NCBI GenBank assembly: GCA_022376925.1
Contig: JAIOJX010000026.1
Coordinates: 200,918,400-200,982,399, forward strand
Length of the DNA stretch: 64,000 bases
Source: Tragulus kanchil
Lineage: Eukaryota > Chordata > Mammalia > Artiodactyla > Tragulidae
Direction of reading: 5' to 3'
The translations under genes and the position numbers were made by a program. Shown here in pieces: positions 12,117-63,815 of the stretch. Position 1 is the first letter of the stretch; each line of letters opens with the position of its first letter. A model generated the notes under the pieces. The model was given only the letters and a program-made list of their open reading frames with translations, was not told where the DNA came from and did no database searches.

Positions 12117-12695
12117 TGTGGCAAAAATTAGAACATGGGAGGGGGCACTGCGTGTAGCAAAAGATGACCTTTTGGGGGGTTGCTGTTCTGCTAAACATAA
12201 GCGAGATAACGCAGCACGAGAGGAATCGTGGATAATTTTCCCCTTAAAATTTGGTCTGTACTACAATTCTGCATTCTCCACGCTTAAAAGGATATTTCAT
12301 TTCGCTGGCGTGACCGCCTGGGGGTGGGAATGGTATGACAATTATGCTTCTTTGCATCTTTCAGGTTTCTTTGCCTTGGTGAGTTCCACGACAGCCTTTG
12401 TCTCGCTTTGCCCTGTCTCGTTTTTCCCAGCACTGGCTACAGTTCCGAGGAGCAGGAGCTTCTGGGTGACAGTGGGGACGAGAGCAGGGAAGCACGCGCG
12501 CATTTCCAGGGTCACTTCCCGCTCAAGTGGGAGCGGAAGTTCTCTGTACACATGCGCGCGAGCTCGCGCTTTCCACGCGGGACCGGAGTCCAGCGCGCGG
12601 CCCCGAGCGCGCGTCCGACCTCAATCGGAGGGCGCGCGCGCCGCCTCCGCAGACGCCACACGGCGGCACCTCGGGGCCCTGGCGTAGGCGGTGCG

Positions 12696-12720
12696 GGGGC
12701 GGGGCTTCTGGGGGCGGGGC
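12696..12720 (+). promoter_or_regulatory. Two GC boxes (Sp1/KLF type)
   Basis: GGGGCGGGGC occurs at 12696-12705 and again at 12711-12720, about 65 and 80 nt upstream of the X-box. Tandem GC boxes are typical of TATA-less CpG-island promoters. Confidence 0.7.
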
Positions 12721-12785
12721 GACGGAGGGTGCACAGGCCCAGCCGAGGCCCCGCTGAGGTCTAGACCAAGAGCCCGGGCCGCATC

Positions 12786-12804
12786 GGTTGTCATGGGGAC
12801 AACC
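12786..12804. promoter_or_regulatory. X-box (RFX) motif inside a perfect inverted repeat
   Basis: GTTGTC-AT-GGGGAC at 12787-12800 fits the X-box consensus RYYNYY-AT-RRNRAC at every specified position. It sits in a larger palindrome, GGTTGTC / GACAACC with a 5-nt centre (12786-12804). RFX-family factors bind X-boxes in promoters of ciliary genes, and AHI1 encodes a ciliary transition-zone protein, so location and function agree. Binding itself is inferred. Confidence 0.65.
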
Positions 12805-12819
12805 AGCGTAGGCAGGCGC

Positions 12820-12831
12820 TGACGTCAATTG
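12820..12831. promoter_or_regulatory. CRE (TGACGTCA) overlapping a reverse CCAAT box
   Basis: A perfect palindromic CRE lies at 12820-12827, and ATTGG (CCAAT on the minus strand) occupies 12827-12831, sharing a base with it. This composite is 16 nt downstream of the X-box palindrome. CREB/ATF and NF-Y are the expected binders. Confidence 0.6.
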
Positions 12832-12849
12832 GAGGCGCGCTACCGCACC

Positions 12850-12997
12850 TCTGCACCCGGCGGGTGCTGAGAGCCTGGGTAGCTGGCGGTTTGGCCACTG
12901 GGGTGGCTGTACTACCACCCCACTTTCAGCCCGTCCCGGACGGTCCCGGCGTTGGCTCCCTGGGACCTGCTGTTTGCAGCTCTGCGCCCTCTTGTCC
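12850..12997 (+). other. AHI1: Probable AHI1 exon 1 (5' UTR), start approximate
   Basis: A good splice donor (CTTGTCC|GTGAGT) ends a GC-rich segment just downstream of the X-box and CRE. The transcription start is not determined; 12850 is a placeholder. No ATG-initiated frame here joins in frame to the AHI1 ATG in exon 2, so this exon is taken as 5' UTR. Additional or alternative UTR exons in the following 6.8 kb cannot be excluded. Confidence 0.55.
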
Positions 12998-14629
12998 GTG
13001 AGTATCCTGCAGGCCTCCTAGTGGCGGGAACCCGGGCCCGGACGCTTGGCCTGTCCTGCTGTTTCTGGGATCGCGGCGGGTAGGGCTGCTTGGGTCCGAG
13101 GGCTTGCGGGCGGCGGGGACGGCGGGGACGGCGGGGCCAGCGGGCTGCACAGGGCCGCGCTGCGCCAATGCCATCTGACCCACCCAGCGCCGCGGAGTGG
13201 AGGGATGTGGTTTTTGAGTTACCTCTACGTACTTACTTTTCTTCTTCCTTTCCTGGGCAGCTCTCCTCCGAAGCGTTAAGCTTGTTGTAGTGGAAGAGTG
13301 AATGCAATCTTTGCCTTTCCTATTTCCCATTCTGGTTTAAGAGCGTTTAAATCAGATGCGCACTTAAGTACGTTTATTTCAGTTTAAACAAACCAGAGTG
13401 TCAGCTAGATGCTCTTTTTTTTTTTTTTTTTTGAGCCATTTGAAAATATCAACTTTCCTTCTACCATCTAAAGCAAATATCAGTATGCCCTTTTCTTTCT
13501 TCTTTTTTTTTTTTTAGTGTGCCCTTTTCTAATTAAGTAGAACAGGAAATCATATACGTCCTTATGACCTTTTCTGCTGAATAGTATCGGTTTTATCATA
13601 TTTTGCTAGAAGGTACTTTCTTCTTGGAAAAGGTACTTTTGTCTTGAAAGAGAAATTGGGAGTTTCAGGAAGAGTATCTTCTGGTGCTGACTCTTGAACC
13701 AGCGAAATGCCTACTTAATTGCATTTGAAACATTTCTAAGGGTTTAGTTACATCAACAGGGTCATTTCCGTATGTATACAAATAGAGGAAATCGTATACT
13801 ATTTAGGAATCCTGACCTAATGGCCGTGCTACTTTTCAGTATTACTGTGAAAACATCTACTGATTGGAGTTACATGGCTTTTCTGCCTTTTGAGAAAAGA
13901 TTGCTAACAGTTTTTTCACCTGTTGCGCTTATGATCGCTGATATTAACTTGGGCGTTCTGGAAGAAGATTGCTTGTTATGAGGACTCTGAGAAGTTAAAA
14001 AAAAATGTATAGGAAAGAAATTCAAATGCCAAACAATTTTAATAGTATCTATAAATATTTATGAAGATTCTTTTGATTTATTAATTGAATCATGTATACG
14101 GGTTTTTGTTTCCATTTTCCCCGTGCTGTAAAATTCAGTAAAGGAGTGAGTCATTCAAGCCTCTGTCTTTTCTTTCCTTGATCTTTAGGCATTTATTGCT
14201 GATAATGAGGTGTTTGGAGAAAAAATCTGAGATGTAATACAGTTTATTTTCCCATTTTATATTAATGTTTCAGCCGATCCTATAAAAAGGGATTTTTGAG
14301 GGAGAAGTTTTTTAAAATATAATGACATGTATGATGTTCACAGATGTCATTTTAAGTTCGACCTTAATTTTTGCTGATCTTACTTATCAAATATCAGTCA
14401 TTATTTAATGTCTTTGCTATAATATACATTACCATGTAGGGATGATTATTTCTGTAATGTATTTGCTGTGTTTGTTGTTAAATAATAATAGTGTTTACTA
14501 ATTGGATTGTACATTAGACTACTATATAATAGTAAATAATGTAAGTACATAATTTATTCTGTTTTGTCTACCACATAATTGTTTATTTTTACCACTGTAA
14601 TAATGAACATAGAGTAATGGGCCAGCTAC

Positions 14630-14830
14630 TGTGTTCCCTTTTCTTTTCAGCGTTTTCTTTTCTCCTTACCATAAAGTAGGTGCCATTTTCATTTTCCAGG
14701 CCAAAATAAAAAAGAGGGACAGGCCTTAATGAGATTAAGTAGCTTACCCAATGCCACACATTCAGTAAGTATCAAAAGAAGAGCTGATGTCTGACTCACT
14801 TTGACTCTAGAACTGTTATTACTGTCCGCT
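14630..14830 (+). mobile_element. MIR-like SINE remnant
   Basis: Contains the MIR core-like series ...GATTAAGTAGCTTACCCAAT... followed by a CACACATTCAGTAAGT-type end. Copy through D6 at about 15836-16036. Confidence 0.6.
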
Positions 14831-15004
14831 CTTAAAATGGGAATGCATAGATGAAGAGAGCACAGACCTAGCCCCCCACAGGTTAACAGTTTGTTTGGAG
14901 TGGGTTATCAGAGTGAAAATTCAGGGCTGAGGCAGAAGGAAGTATGAAGATCAAAGCACAGTGGGAACACAATATAGACCTCTTCTTTCTTTTTTTTTTT
15001 TCTC

Positions 15005-15228
15005 TTTTTTTACACCCAGAACATTTTTACTGGGGTATAACCAATTAATAATATTGTGATAGTTTCAGGTGAACAGTGAAGAGGCTGGGCCATATATATA
15101 CATTTATCCATTCTCCCCCAAACCCCCTACCCATGCAGGCTGGTACATAACATTAAGCAGAGTTCCATGTGCTATACAATAGATTTTTGTTGGTTATCCA
15201 TTTCAAACATGGTAGTGTAGACCACGTC
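15005..15228 (-). mobile_element. L1 3'-region fragment
   Basis: TATAACCAATTAATAATATT, then GATAGTTTCAGGTGAACAGT and TGTGCTATACAATAGATTTT correspond to a common artiodactyl L1 3' segment, here antisense. Non-coding. Confidence 0.7.
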
Positions 15229-16204
15229 TTTCTTGAAACTCTTTTTCCTTTGGTTACTTCTCCCAGTTTTTCATTGTTTGCCTGTTAGTTTCTTTTGTGG
15301 GCTCCCAGAATTCTCTCTTTGGTGCTTTTTTCTCCTTGTAGCCGTCTTAAACAGAAATGATGCCCAAATTTTCAGCCTGTGTCTTCTGGCTGGATTTACT
15401 ATATTCTATTGTCTGCTAAACATAAATTGATTTTTGTATATGTATCTCCATCCTTACCCACATTATATATGTATGTAGTACAGTAATAATAGCTATCATT
15501 TTTGAAGAGCTTGCCATACTCTAGGCATTGTGCTAAGTGTTCCACTTACATATGATTTAATCTTTACAAAAACACTATAAGTGATTTATTGTTATTATTC
15601 ACTTTTGAAAGATTAGGAATTAAGGTCCACAGATTATTTAATGTTTTTATAATAAACATGTATGTTTCGGGCTGTGTTTGTTGTTAAATAATAATAGTGT
15701 TTACTAATTGGATTGTACATTAGACTACTATATAATAGTAAATAATGTAAGTACATAATTTATTCTGTTTTGTCTACCACATAATTGTTTATTTTTACCA
15801 CTGTAATAATGAACATAGAGTAATGGGCCAGCTACTGTGTTCCCTTTTCTTTTCAGCGTTTTCTTTTCTCCTTACCATAAAGTAGGTGCCATTTTCATTT
15901 TCCAGGCCAAAATAAAAAAGAGGGACAGGCCTTAATGAGATTAAGTAGCTTACCCAATGCCACACATTCAGTAAGTATCAAAAGAAGAGCTGATGTCTGA
16001 CTCACTTTGACTCTAGAACTGTTATTACTGTCCGCTCTTAAAATGGGAATGCATAGATGAAGAGAGCACAGACCTAGCCCCCCACAGGTTAACAGTTTGG
16101 TTGGAGTGGGTTATCAGAGTGAAAATTCAGGGCTGAGGCAGAAGGAAGTATGAAGATCAAAGCACAGTGGGAACACAATATAGACCTCTTCTTTCTTTTT
16201 TTTT

Positions 16205-16433
16205 TTCTCTTTTTTTATACCCAGAACATTTTTACTGGGGTATAACCAATTAATAATATTGTGATAGTTTCAGGTGAACAGTGAAGAGGCTGGGCCATAT
16301 ATATACATTTATCCATTCTCCCCCAAACCCCCTACCCATGCAGGCTGGTACATAACATTAAGCAGAGTTCCATGTGCTATACAATAGATTTTTGTTGGTT
16401 ATCCATTTCAAACATGGTAGTGTAGACCACGTC
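16205..16433 (-). mobile_element. L1 3'-region fragment, second copy
   Basis: D6 copy of the fragment at 15005. Confidence 0.7.
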
Positions 16434-16693
16434 TTTCTTGAAACTCTTTTTCCTTTGGTTACTTCTCCCAGTTTTTCATTGTTTGCCTGTTAGTTTCTTT
16501 TGTGGGCTCCCAGAATTCTCTCTTTGGTGCTTTTTTCTCCTTGTAGCCGTCTTAAACAGAAATGATGCCCAAATTTTCAGCCTGTGTCTTCTGGCTGGAT
16601 TTACTATATTCTATTGTCTGCTAAACATAAATTGATTTTTGTATATGTATCTCCATCCTTACCCACATTATATATGTATGTAGTACAGTAATA

Positions 16694-16890
16694 ATAGCTA
16701 TCATTTTTGAAGAGCTTGCCATACTCTAGGCATTGTGCTAAGTGTTCCACTTACATATGATTTAATCTTTACAAAAACACTATAAGTGATTTATTGTTAT
16801 TATTCACTTTTGAAAGATTAGGAATTAAGGTCCACAGATATTAATCTGCTGATGGTTAGAACTGAGATTTGAATCCAGTAATCTGATAAT
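16694..16890 (+). mobile_element. MIR-like SINE remnant
   Basis: CTAGGCATTGTGCTAAGTGT followed by CTGATGGTTAGAACTGAGAT resembles a diverged MIR. The 5' part recurs at 15485-15634, cut by the D6 junction. Confidence 0.6.
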
Positions 16891-17161
16891 AGAGCCAGTG
16901 TTTGTTGCAGTTTGGTAGCAGATACCAGCCCAGCATCTCCCACTCAGCTCACTGAGTGTCCCCATAAGAAATACCTATTATAATTGTAGGTAAAGTTGTT
17001 GATGCCTGTTATAAGACACTCTTAACCTTTTAATCATTTAACTCTTAACAGCAGTCCTCTGAGTAGTTGCTGTTAGACTGAATTCACAGATGAGGAAACA
17101 AAGTGCCAACCCACACAAGTAGCTATGGGCGATGACAGTGTATCCAGGACTTGTGTTTTAA

Positions 17162-17176
17162 ACACACACACACAGA

Positions 17177-17208
<32 letters not shown>
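17162..17208. repeat. (CA)n microsatellite with GAGA interruption
   Basis: CA tract with one GAGA interruption. Copy at 18297-18344 through D7. Confidence 0.95.
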
Positions 17209-17211
<3 letters not shown>

Positions 17212-17429
17212 CCTATACTGCACTGCCCTCCAACTAGTGACACTACTGGTCTCATTATTCCAGTTTGAAAACCATGAGAATCGTCCTTGACTCTGTTCTG
17301 TCTCTTTAGGAGTTTTTATTTAATCTATATAAAATGTCATACATTTTCTACTCAAGATAAAAGAATAAACCTTTCCTAATGGCTCCTAGTCATAATATAG
17401 TTCAGCTTTCTTCCTTAGTATTCAATCAC

Positions 17430-17640
17430 TGTGAAAGGCTAGTCACTCAGTCTTGTCCGACTCTTTGTGACACATGGACTGTAGCCCACCAGGTTCCTCC
17501 CTCTGTCTATGGAATTCTCTAGGCAAGAATACTGGAGTGGGTTGCCATTTCACATCTCAAGGGGTCATCCCCCAGGGTTCGATCCTAGGTCTCCTACATT
17601 GCAGTGAGATTCTTTACCATCACCGCCACCAGGGAATCAC
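17430..17640 (-). mobile_element. Bov-tA SINE
   Basis: Contains the Bov-tA signature GTCCGACTCTTTGTGACACA, GGCAAGAATACTGGAGTGGG and the terminal CCACCAGGGAA in reverse orientation. Bov-tA elements are restricted to ruminants. Confidence 0.9.
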
Positions 17641-18296
17641 TATGGAATGCTGTAAATATTAACTTTTTCTTGCTTTATGTTTTTCTTCTGTTTATGTGCT
17701 ATCAGATTTCAATAACTGATTCTGTTGGCTTTGCAACCTGTCTTCTAATTTGGGGTAGATTAGAAAGATGATCAGGCTTATCAGATCTGTATCTTCTAGA
17801 AAGAGTCAGTGCTGGTTCCTATCAATGAAGAACAGGAGCTTTTCCTCTGTTGATTTAATGATGTCTGTTTTATCTTTGTAGCATTTCTTATCAGAGTTTT
17901 GGATCCAAAGTACCCCTAATACTAACGGAACATAAATTTGGATCCCTGGGGATCTAGAACCATTAACTGATAACTGTTGAGCCAAATTTAAAAATGTCCA
18001 AGTCTTCAACTTTATTCCAAACCTAATAAATTAGTGTTTGTTGCAGTTTGGTAGCAGATACCAGCCCAGCATCTCCCACTCAGCTCACTGAGTGTCCCCA
18101 TAAGAAATACCTATTATAATTGTAGGTAAAGTTGTTGATGCCTGTTATAAGACACTCTTAACCTTTTAATCATTTAACTCTTAACAGCAGTCCTCTGAGT
18201 AGTCGCTATTAGACTGAATTCACAGATGAGGAAACAAAGTGCCAACCCACACAAGTAGCTATGGGCGATGACAGTGTATCCAGGACTTGTGTTTTA

Positions 18297-18312
18297 AACA
18301 CACACACACAGA

Positions 18313-18344
<32 letters not shown>
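18297..18344. repeat. (CA)n microsatellite, second copy
   Basis: D7 copy of the interrupted tract at 17162. Confidence 0.95.
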
Positions 18345-18347
<3 letters not shown>

Positions 18348-18565
18348 CCTATACTGCACTGCCCTCCAACTAGTGACACTACTGGTCTCATTATTCCAGT
18401 TTGAAAACCATGAGAATCGTCCTTGACTCTGTTCTGTCTCTTTAGGAGTTTTTATTTAATCTATATAAAATGTCATACATTTTCTACTCAAGATAAAAGA
18501 ATAAACCTTTCCTAATGGCTCCTAGTCATAATATAGTTCAGCTTTCTTCCTTAGTATTCAATCAC

Positions 18566-18776
18566 TGTGAAAGGCTAGTCACTCAGTCTTGTCCGACTCT
18601 TTGTGACACATGGACTGTAGCCCACCAGGTTCCTCCCTCTGTCTATGGAATTCTCTAGGCAAGAATACTGGAGTGGGTTGCCATTTCACATCTCAAGGGG
18701 TCATCCCCCAGGGTTCGATCCTAGGTCTCCTACATTGCAGTGAGATTCTTTACCATCACCGCCACCAGGGAATCAC
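18566..18776 (-). mobile_element. Bov-tA SINE, second copy
   Basis: D7 copy of the element at 17430. Confidence 0.9.
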
Positions 18777-19800
18777 TATGGAATGCTGTAAATATTAACT
18801 TTTTCTTGCTTTATGTTTTTCTTCTGTTTATGTGCTATCAGATTTCAATAACTGATTCTGTTGGCTTTGCAACCTGTCTTCTAATTTGGGGTAGATTAGA
18901 AAGATGATCAGGCTTATCAGATCTGTATCTTCTAGAAAGAGTCAGTGCTGGTTCCTATCAATGAAGAACAGGAGCTTTTCCTCTGTTGATTTAATGATGT
19001 CTGTTTTATCTTTGTAGCATTTCTTATCAGAGTTTTGGATCCAAAGTACCCCTAATACTAACGGAACATAAATTTGGATCCCTGGGGATCTAGAACCATT
19101 AACTGATAACTGTTGAGCCAAATTTAAAAAAAATGTCCAAGTCTTCAACTTTATTCCTAAAAATGTATGCGCATTATGGTCTAATGCAAGAATTAGTGTT
19201 TTGGACACAACTCATCTTTTAAAAAACTGGAAATTTAAGAATATAGATACTGAGTTTATCCATGAGTTTGAGACACAGCCAGGTATTTATTTGAGAAGAT
19301 GGAACCAGTCCTTGTGTTCAACCTCTGTTGTAGCAGAATTTTCAGGGGCAGGCACCAAAATACTTAAATTCATTATCTGTGAATGTGCTACCCAGAAGTA
19401 CACTTGACTAATGTAATGGCATATGCACTTGGGAAAATCAATCCTGTTGTGGAGTTTGGTTTCTTAGCAGTACATTGACATGTTCATTTATTTACTTAAA
19501 ATACTTTAAAAGATGTATTAAGATACTAAGATGCTTATTGCCTTTCAATAATTAAAAATTTTTTTTTGTTTCAAATACATATTTTATTCAATTTTGATCC
19601 AGTTTGCTTCACTTTTAAACTCCAAACTGATTTAGATATATTTCAGTCATTTGCATAAGGTTGCAATAAGAGAACTTAGTTTTATTGGCATAAATCTGAT
19701 GTGAGAGTGGGCAGTCAATCACATAATCTTCCATGAAGAATATTTTATAATTTTTATTTGGAAAAGCCTTATTACAAATATATCCTCTTTGTTTTAATAG

Positions 19801-19858
19801 GATCCTGACTGAGACCGTGCTTTACACTGTTACTCAATGCTCTCTATAAAGCTGAGAT

Positions 19859-19868
<10 letters not shown>
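19801..19868 (+). CDS. AHI1: AHI1 exon 2 (start codon), copy 1
   Basis: Acceptor TTTTAATAG ends at 19800 and donor G|GTAAGA starts at 19869. The exon has 58 nt of 5' UTR followed by ATG CCC ACT G (19859-19868), coding MPT plus the first base of codon 4. The ATG has G at -3 and C at +4. An upstream ATG at 19837, in another frame and with T at -3, opens an 11-codon uORF that runs over the AHI1 ATG and stops in exon 3. The exon lies inside duplication D8 and recurs without change at 20899-20966. Confidence 0.88.
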
Positions 19869-59918
<40,050 letters not shown>

Positions 59919-60159
59919 GTATGTTTTTCAAAACATCAGGTGTCATGGGTTGCTTTTGTTCCGGCTCAGTTTGTTTTCATGTAAGGAGTTACGCTAAGGA
60001 AGGCAGGATGGCCGTGGTGAAGAGTTGTTCATTCAAGCCCAGGAGATGCCCGTTCCTGTTCTTAGCTATTTATTGAGTACACATGTGCTCCAGGTACACT
60101 TTTTGGCTCTGAGGATCCAGCATTGAAGAAAGACACACACAGCCCTGACCTCACTTATT

Positions 60160-60780
60160 CAACTCAACAAATAGTTTATTGAAACCTTACTATGTGCCAG
60201 ACCCTCTTCTGTTCAGTAAGCAAAGATAAACTCCTTGACCTCGTGACCTTCCTATTCTTGCAAGAAAAACAAACATGCAATAGTAGATGGTTATAACTTA
60301 GCATTATAATTTTTATAAATGCTATCCAGTTAGATGGGGTGAATGATGAATGTGTCTGTAGTATCAGGGAAGGGTCTATAGAAGAGACACTTAACCTGAG
60401 CAGAAGCTGGATGGCAGGAGGGAGGAAGAGAAAGTTCTCAGTGGGGTACAGTCTATGTATGCAAAGACCCTGATGTTGGAAGGACCAAGCAGTACCTCTC
60501 TAACCAAAAGCAGGCCACTGAGATGGAAGTACAGAGGCTGAGGGAGAGAGCAGAGCTAGAAGAGCTCACTGAGATAGACGGGGCCTTAACCATTCAAGGT
60601 CTTTGAGCCCTTATAGCAGCTGGCTGCCTTGATGAATTTTAAAGAGTAATGGGAAGCCACTTAAAGATTTTAAACAGAAGGATGAAATAATGTGATTTAT
60701 TTTTTAGAAAGCTTATTTTGCCAGGTAGAGAATGAATAAGAGAGGTCAGAAAGGTAGGTACTGGGAATCAAAGTAGAAGA
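60160..60780 (+). mobile_element. Old interspersed repeat remnant (unassigned, L2/MER-like)
   Basis: TTACTATGTGCCAGACCCTC and further on AATGGGAAGCCACTTAAAGA match an ancient mammalian repeat whose family I cannot name safely. Part is duplicated in D23 (to about 61925). A related short piece with AAATGCCAAGCACTCTGCTA lies at 60985-61100. Confidence 0.5.
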
Positions 60781-62782
60781 TTTTTGTTGTACTCTGGATA
60801 TAAAATGATGGTATTTTTGACTAGGGTGTTTCAACACAAATGAAAGATGTGGATAGATTGATATTTAAAGAGGGGAAATTTTAATATAATTTTTTTGTCT
60901 CTTACTTTGAACATAAATTTGAGTTCTAAGAAGTCTTGAGTAATTACTCTGTTTTCTATTATCTTATAAAACTTTTCTATTTGTGCATCTATCCATTCAA
61001 CAAATATTTACTAGGTTTCTGTGAAATGCCAAGCACTCTGCTAAGTATAGGACATTTGTAGATAAATTAGACATTGTCCTTGCCCTCCAGTTTAGTTTCT
61101 GAGTAAATGTGTAACCTCTGTGATTATGTGCTATGGAGTAGATGCTGTGAAAACCCAGATAGGACACTTAATCCATGTTGAAAGTTAGAGTCTTTAGGAA
61201 AGGTGCAGTCTGCTTGCTGAATGGCAGCAGATTGGCTGTGGTGAGGAAGTCATTAATTCTAGAGCAGCCTTAAGAATCACTTGGACCATTGTGCCTTCTA
61301 AAATCTCCCTTCTATAACCTGTTATATCTTTTTCTAGATCCCTTCTCATATTAAATAAAAAGAAATAAGTAAATAAATGGATAAAAACCAAGAGACCAAA
61401 AAAGGTCACATGCACGTAGTGAATGAACATTGCCATCTTGTGGTCTTATTGGAACCTGCTTTCATTGGTTTTATGCTTCAGTTGGTGCAGATCTGCCATG
61501 TTTACTGTAAATTGCACTTGAGAAACAGTGTATTTCACAGTGTTTTTATCTCTAAGCCTCATATAGATTTTTATTTATTCATGCAATCAGGAATAAAGGG
61601 TACATTATTGTGTGTGCATCCTCTATTATAACACATTTACCTCTCTAACCAAAAGCAGGCCACTGAGATGGAAGTACAGAGGCTGAGGGAGAGAGCAGAG
61701 CTAGAAGAGCTCACTGAGATAGACGGGGCCTTAACCATTCAAGGTCTTTGAGCCCTTATAGCAGCTGGCTGCCTTGATGAATTTTAAAGAGTAATGGGAA
61801 GCCACTTAAAGATTTTAAACAGAAGGATGAAATAATGTGATTTATTTTTTAGAAAGCTTATTTTGCCAGGTAGAGAATGAATAAGAGAGGTCAGAAAGGT
61901 AGGTACTGGGAATCAAAGTAGAAGATTTTTGTTGTACTCTGGATATAAAATGATGGTATTTTTGACTAGGGTGTTTCAACACAAATGAAAGATGTGGATA
62001 GATTGATATTTAAAGAGGGGAAATTTTAATATAATTTTTTTGTCTCTTACTTTGAACATAAATTTGAGTTCTAAGAAGTCTTGAGTAATTACTCTGTTTT
62101 CTATTATCTTATAAAACTTTTCTATTTGTGCATCTATCCATTCAACAAATATTTACTAGGTTTCTGTGAAATGCCAAGCACTCTGCTAAGTATAGGACAT
62201 TTGTAGATAAATTAGACATTGTCCTTGCCCTCCAGTTTAGTTTCTGAGTAAATGTGTAACCTCTGTGATTATGTGCTATGGAGTAGATGCTGTGAAAACC
62301 CAGATAGGACACTTAATCCATGTTGAAAGTTAGAGTCTTTAGGAAAGGTGCAGTCTGCTTGCTGAATGGCAGCAGATTGGCTGTGGTGAGGAAGTCATTA
62401 ATTCTAGAGCAGCCTTAAGAATCACTTGGACCATTGTGCCTTCTAAAATCTCCCTTCTATAACCTGTTATATCTTTTTCTAGATCCCTTCTCATATTAAA
62501 TAAAAAGAAATAAGTAAATAAATGGATAAAAACCAAGAGACCAAAAAAGGTCACATGCACGTAGTGAATGAACATTGCCATCTTGTGGTCTTATTGGAAC
62601 CTGCTTTCATTGGTTTTATGCTTCAGTTGGTGCAGATCTGCCATGTTTACTGTAAATTGCACTTGAGAAACAGTGTATTTCACAGTGTTTTTATCTCTAA
62701 GCCTCATATAGATTTTTATTTATTCATGCAATCAGGAATAAAGGGTACATTATTGTGTGTGCATCCTCTATTATAACACATT
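60493..62782 (+). repeat. Duplication D23, unit 1145 bp (60493-61637 and 61638-62782)
   Basis: Abutting, essentially identical copies of intron 8 sequence containing old interspersed-repeat remnants. Confidence 0.95.
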
Positions 62783-63504
62783 TATCTCTTTCATTAGACT
62801 GGAAGCTTTTCAAGTCACTGGCAGTTCTCTTTTTTCTTTTCGACCAATTTGTTGAACGAATCTTAGTCTGTATTTTACCAAATTATTTGCATTTAATATA
62901 CTGCTGTTTAAATGCTTTGTAATGTCATCACTCTCTGCATATTAATAGCACAGAAAGTACTCCGTGAGTATCTGTTGAGGGAATCAATAAATGTATAGAA
63001 ACAGTAACTAGGAAAAACCCATTGTCGATTAATAGGTATTTTCTGCCTGAGTCACATTATAGTGAAAGAGGACCTATATTTAGTTGGTGGGCTTGTTTTT
63101 CTCCTGAGAACCTCCATTTGTTTAGCTCTAGCATACATTGTCTTGTTTAATCGATTTTTTTTTTTGAATAGACCTTTTAAAGAAGATAGACTAAAATATT
63201 TTAAAATAAGGGTCTCGAAGGAGTTGAAGTATCTTACTCTTTTAAAATAATTTTGACTTTTAAAAAATTTAAACTTTATGAAATTTTACCACTAAGAATA
63301 CTTACATTGTTGAACAATTGGGAAATTTGTTTTTGTGTTTAAATAAGATGCATTTTAATCTTTATCAGTATTATTACAAACAAATGTATATAGATCACCT
63401 CCTTTGTACAAAGTAACACCTGCCACAATAAGGTGAATGCTTTACCGACTGTCTGAAGTTGGCTAAGGGAAAAGACAACTATCAGATATTTTAAAAGTCA
63501 TTTG

Positions 63505-63815
63505 GGGACTTCCTTGATTCTGCAGTGGATAAAAATTCTCCTGCAAGTGCAGAAGACACAGATTCAAATCCCTGCTCCTGGAAGATTCTACATGTCATGG
63601 AGCAACTGAGCCTGTGGGTCACAACTCCTGAGCCTGCACTCTAGATCCCATGAGGCCCAGCTGTTGAAACCACATGCCTGAAGCCTGTGCTCTGTGCACA
63701 GTGAGAAGCCACCTCAGTGAGAAGCCAGAGCACTCCACCGAAGAGTAGCCCCTGTCTCCACAACTGCAGAAAGCCCTCCGGCAGCAACAGAGCCCCAGCA
63801 CAGCCACACATAAAA
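63505..63815 (+). mobile_element. CHR-family SINE, diverged
   Basis: GGGGACTTCCTTGATTCTGC start, GATTCAAATCCC B-box-like region and the CHR tail GCAACAGAGCCCCAGCACAG before an A-rich end. Confidence 0.8.

Larger units (their letters stand above)
10119..12451 (+). repeat. Duplication D5, unit about 1166 bp (10119-11283 and 11285-12451)
   Basis: Abutting copies immediately upstream of the CpG island. Copy 1 lacks 3 nt (TAC) near its 3' end. Duplicates an AP-1 motif and a YY1-type AAGATGGCGCC motif. Confidence 0.95.
12480..13200. promoter_or_regulatory. AHI1: CpG island / AHI1 promoter region
   Basis: The only strongly GC- and CpG-rich segment in an otherwise AT-rich window. It precedes the first coding exon by about 6.6 kb and contains two GC boxes, an X-box, a CRE, a CCAAT on the minus strand and a strong splice donor at 12998. 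No TATA box is evident, as expected for a housekeeping-type CpG promoter. Long open frames across it on both strands reflect GC content and lack of stops, not genes. A short 9-bp GGCGGGGAC-type repeat lies at about 13112-13136. Confidence 0.85.
14465..16839 (+). repeat. Duplication D6, unit about 1205 bp (14465-15634 and 15671-16839)
   Basis: Copies with 36 nt between them. Contains MIR-like sequence and an L1 3' fragment. It is the longest unit of the set. Confidence 0.94.
16897..19157 (+). repeat. Duplication D7, unit about 1136 bp (16897-18018 and 18033-19157)
   Basis: Contains a CA repeat and a Bov-tA SINE. Two substitutions (TTGCTG / TCGCTA near 17066 and 18202) and a 3-nt poly-A difference separate the copies. 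Overlaps D8, triplicating 18810-19157. Confidence 0.94.
12998..19800 (+). other. AHI1: AHI1 intron 1
   Basis: Begins in the CpG island and becomes AT-rich after about 13300. Holds MIR-like remnants, an L1 3' fragment, a CA tract, a Bov-tA SINE and duplications D6, D7 and part of D8. Nothing recognisable in 13300-14460. Undetected 5' UTR exons remain possible. Confidence 0.6.

Noticed and set aside
1..12450. Divergent lncRNA upstream of AHI1, as in human
   Set aside because: The CpG island could be bidirectional, but no splice pattern or conserved exon on the minus strand can be supported from sequence alone.
12109..12687. 192-codon open frame running into the CpG island, and overlapping frames on both strands (12342-12918)
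   Set aside because: GC-rich DNA is poor in stop codons; the first half is AT-rich upstream DNA duplicated in D5, and no known protein is recognisable.
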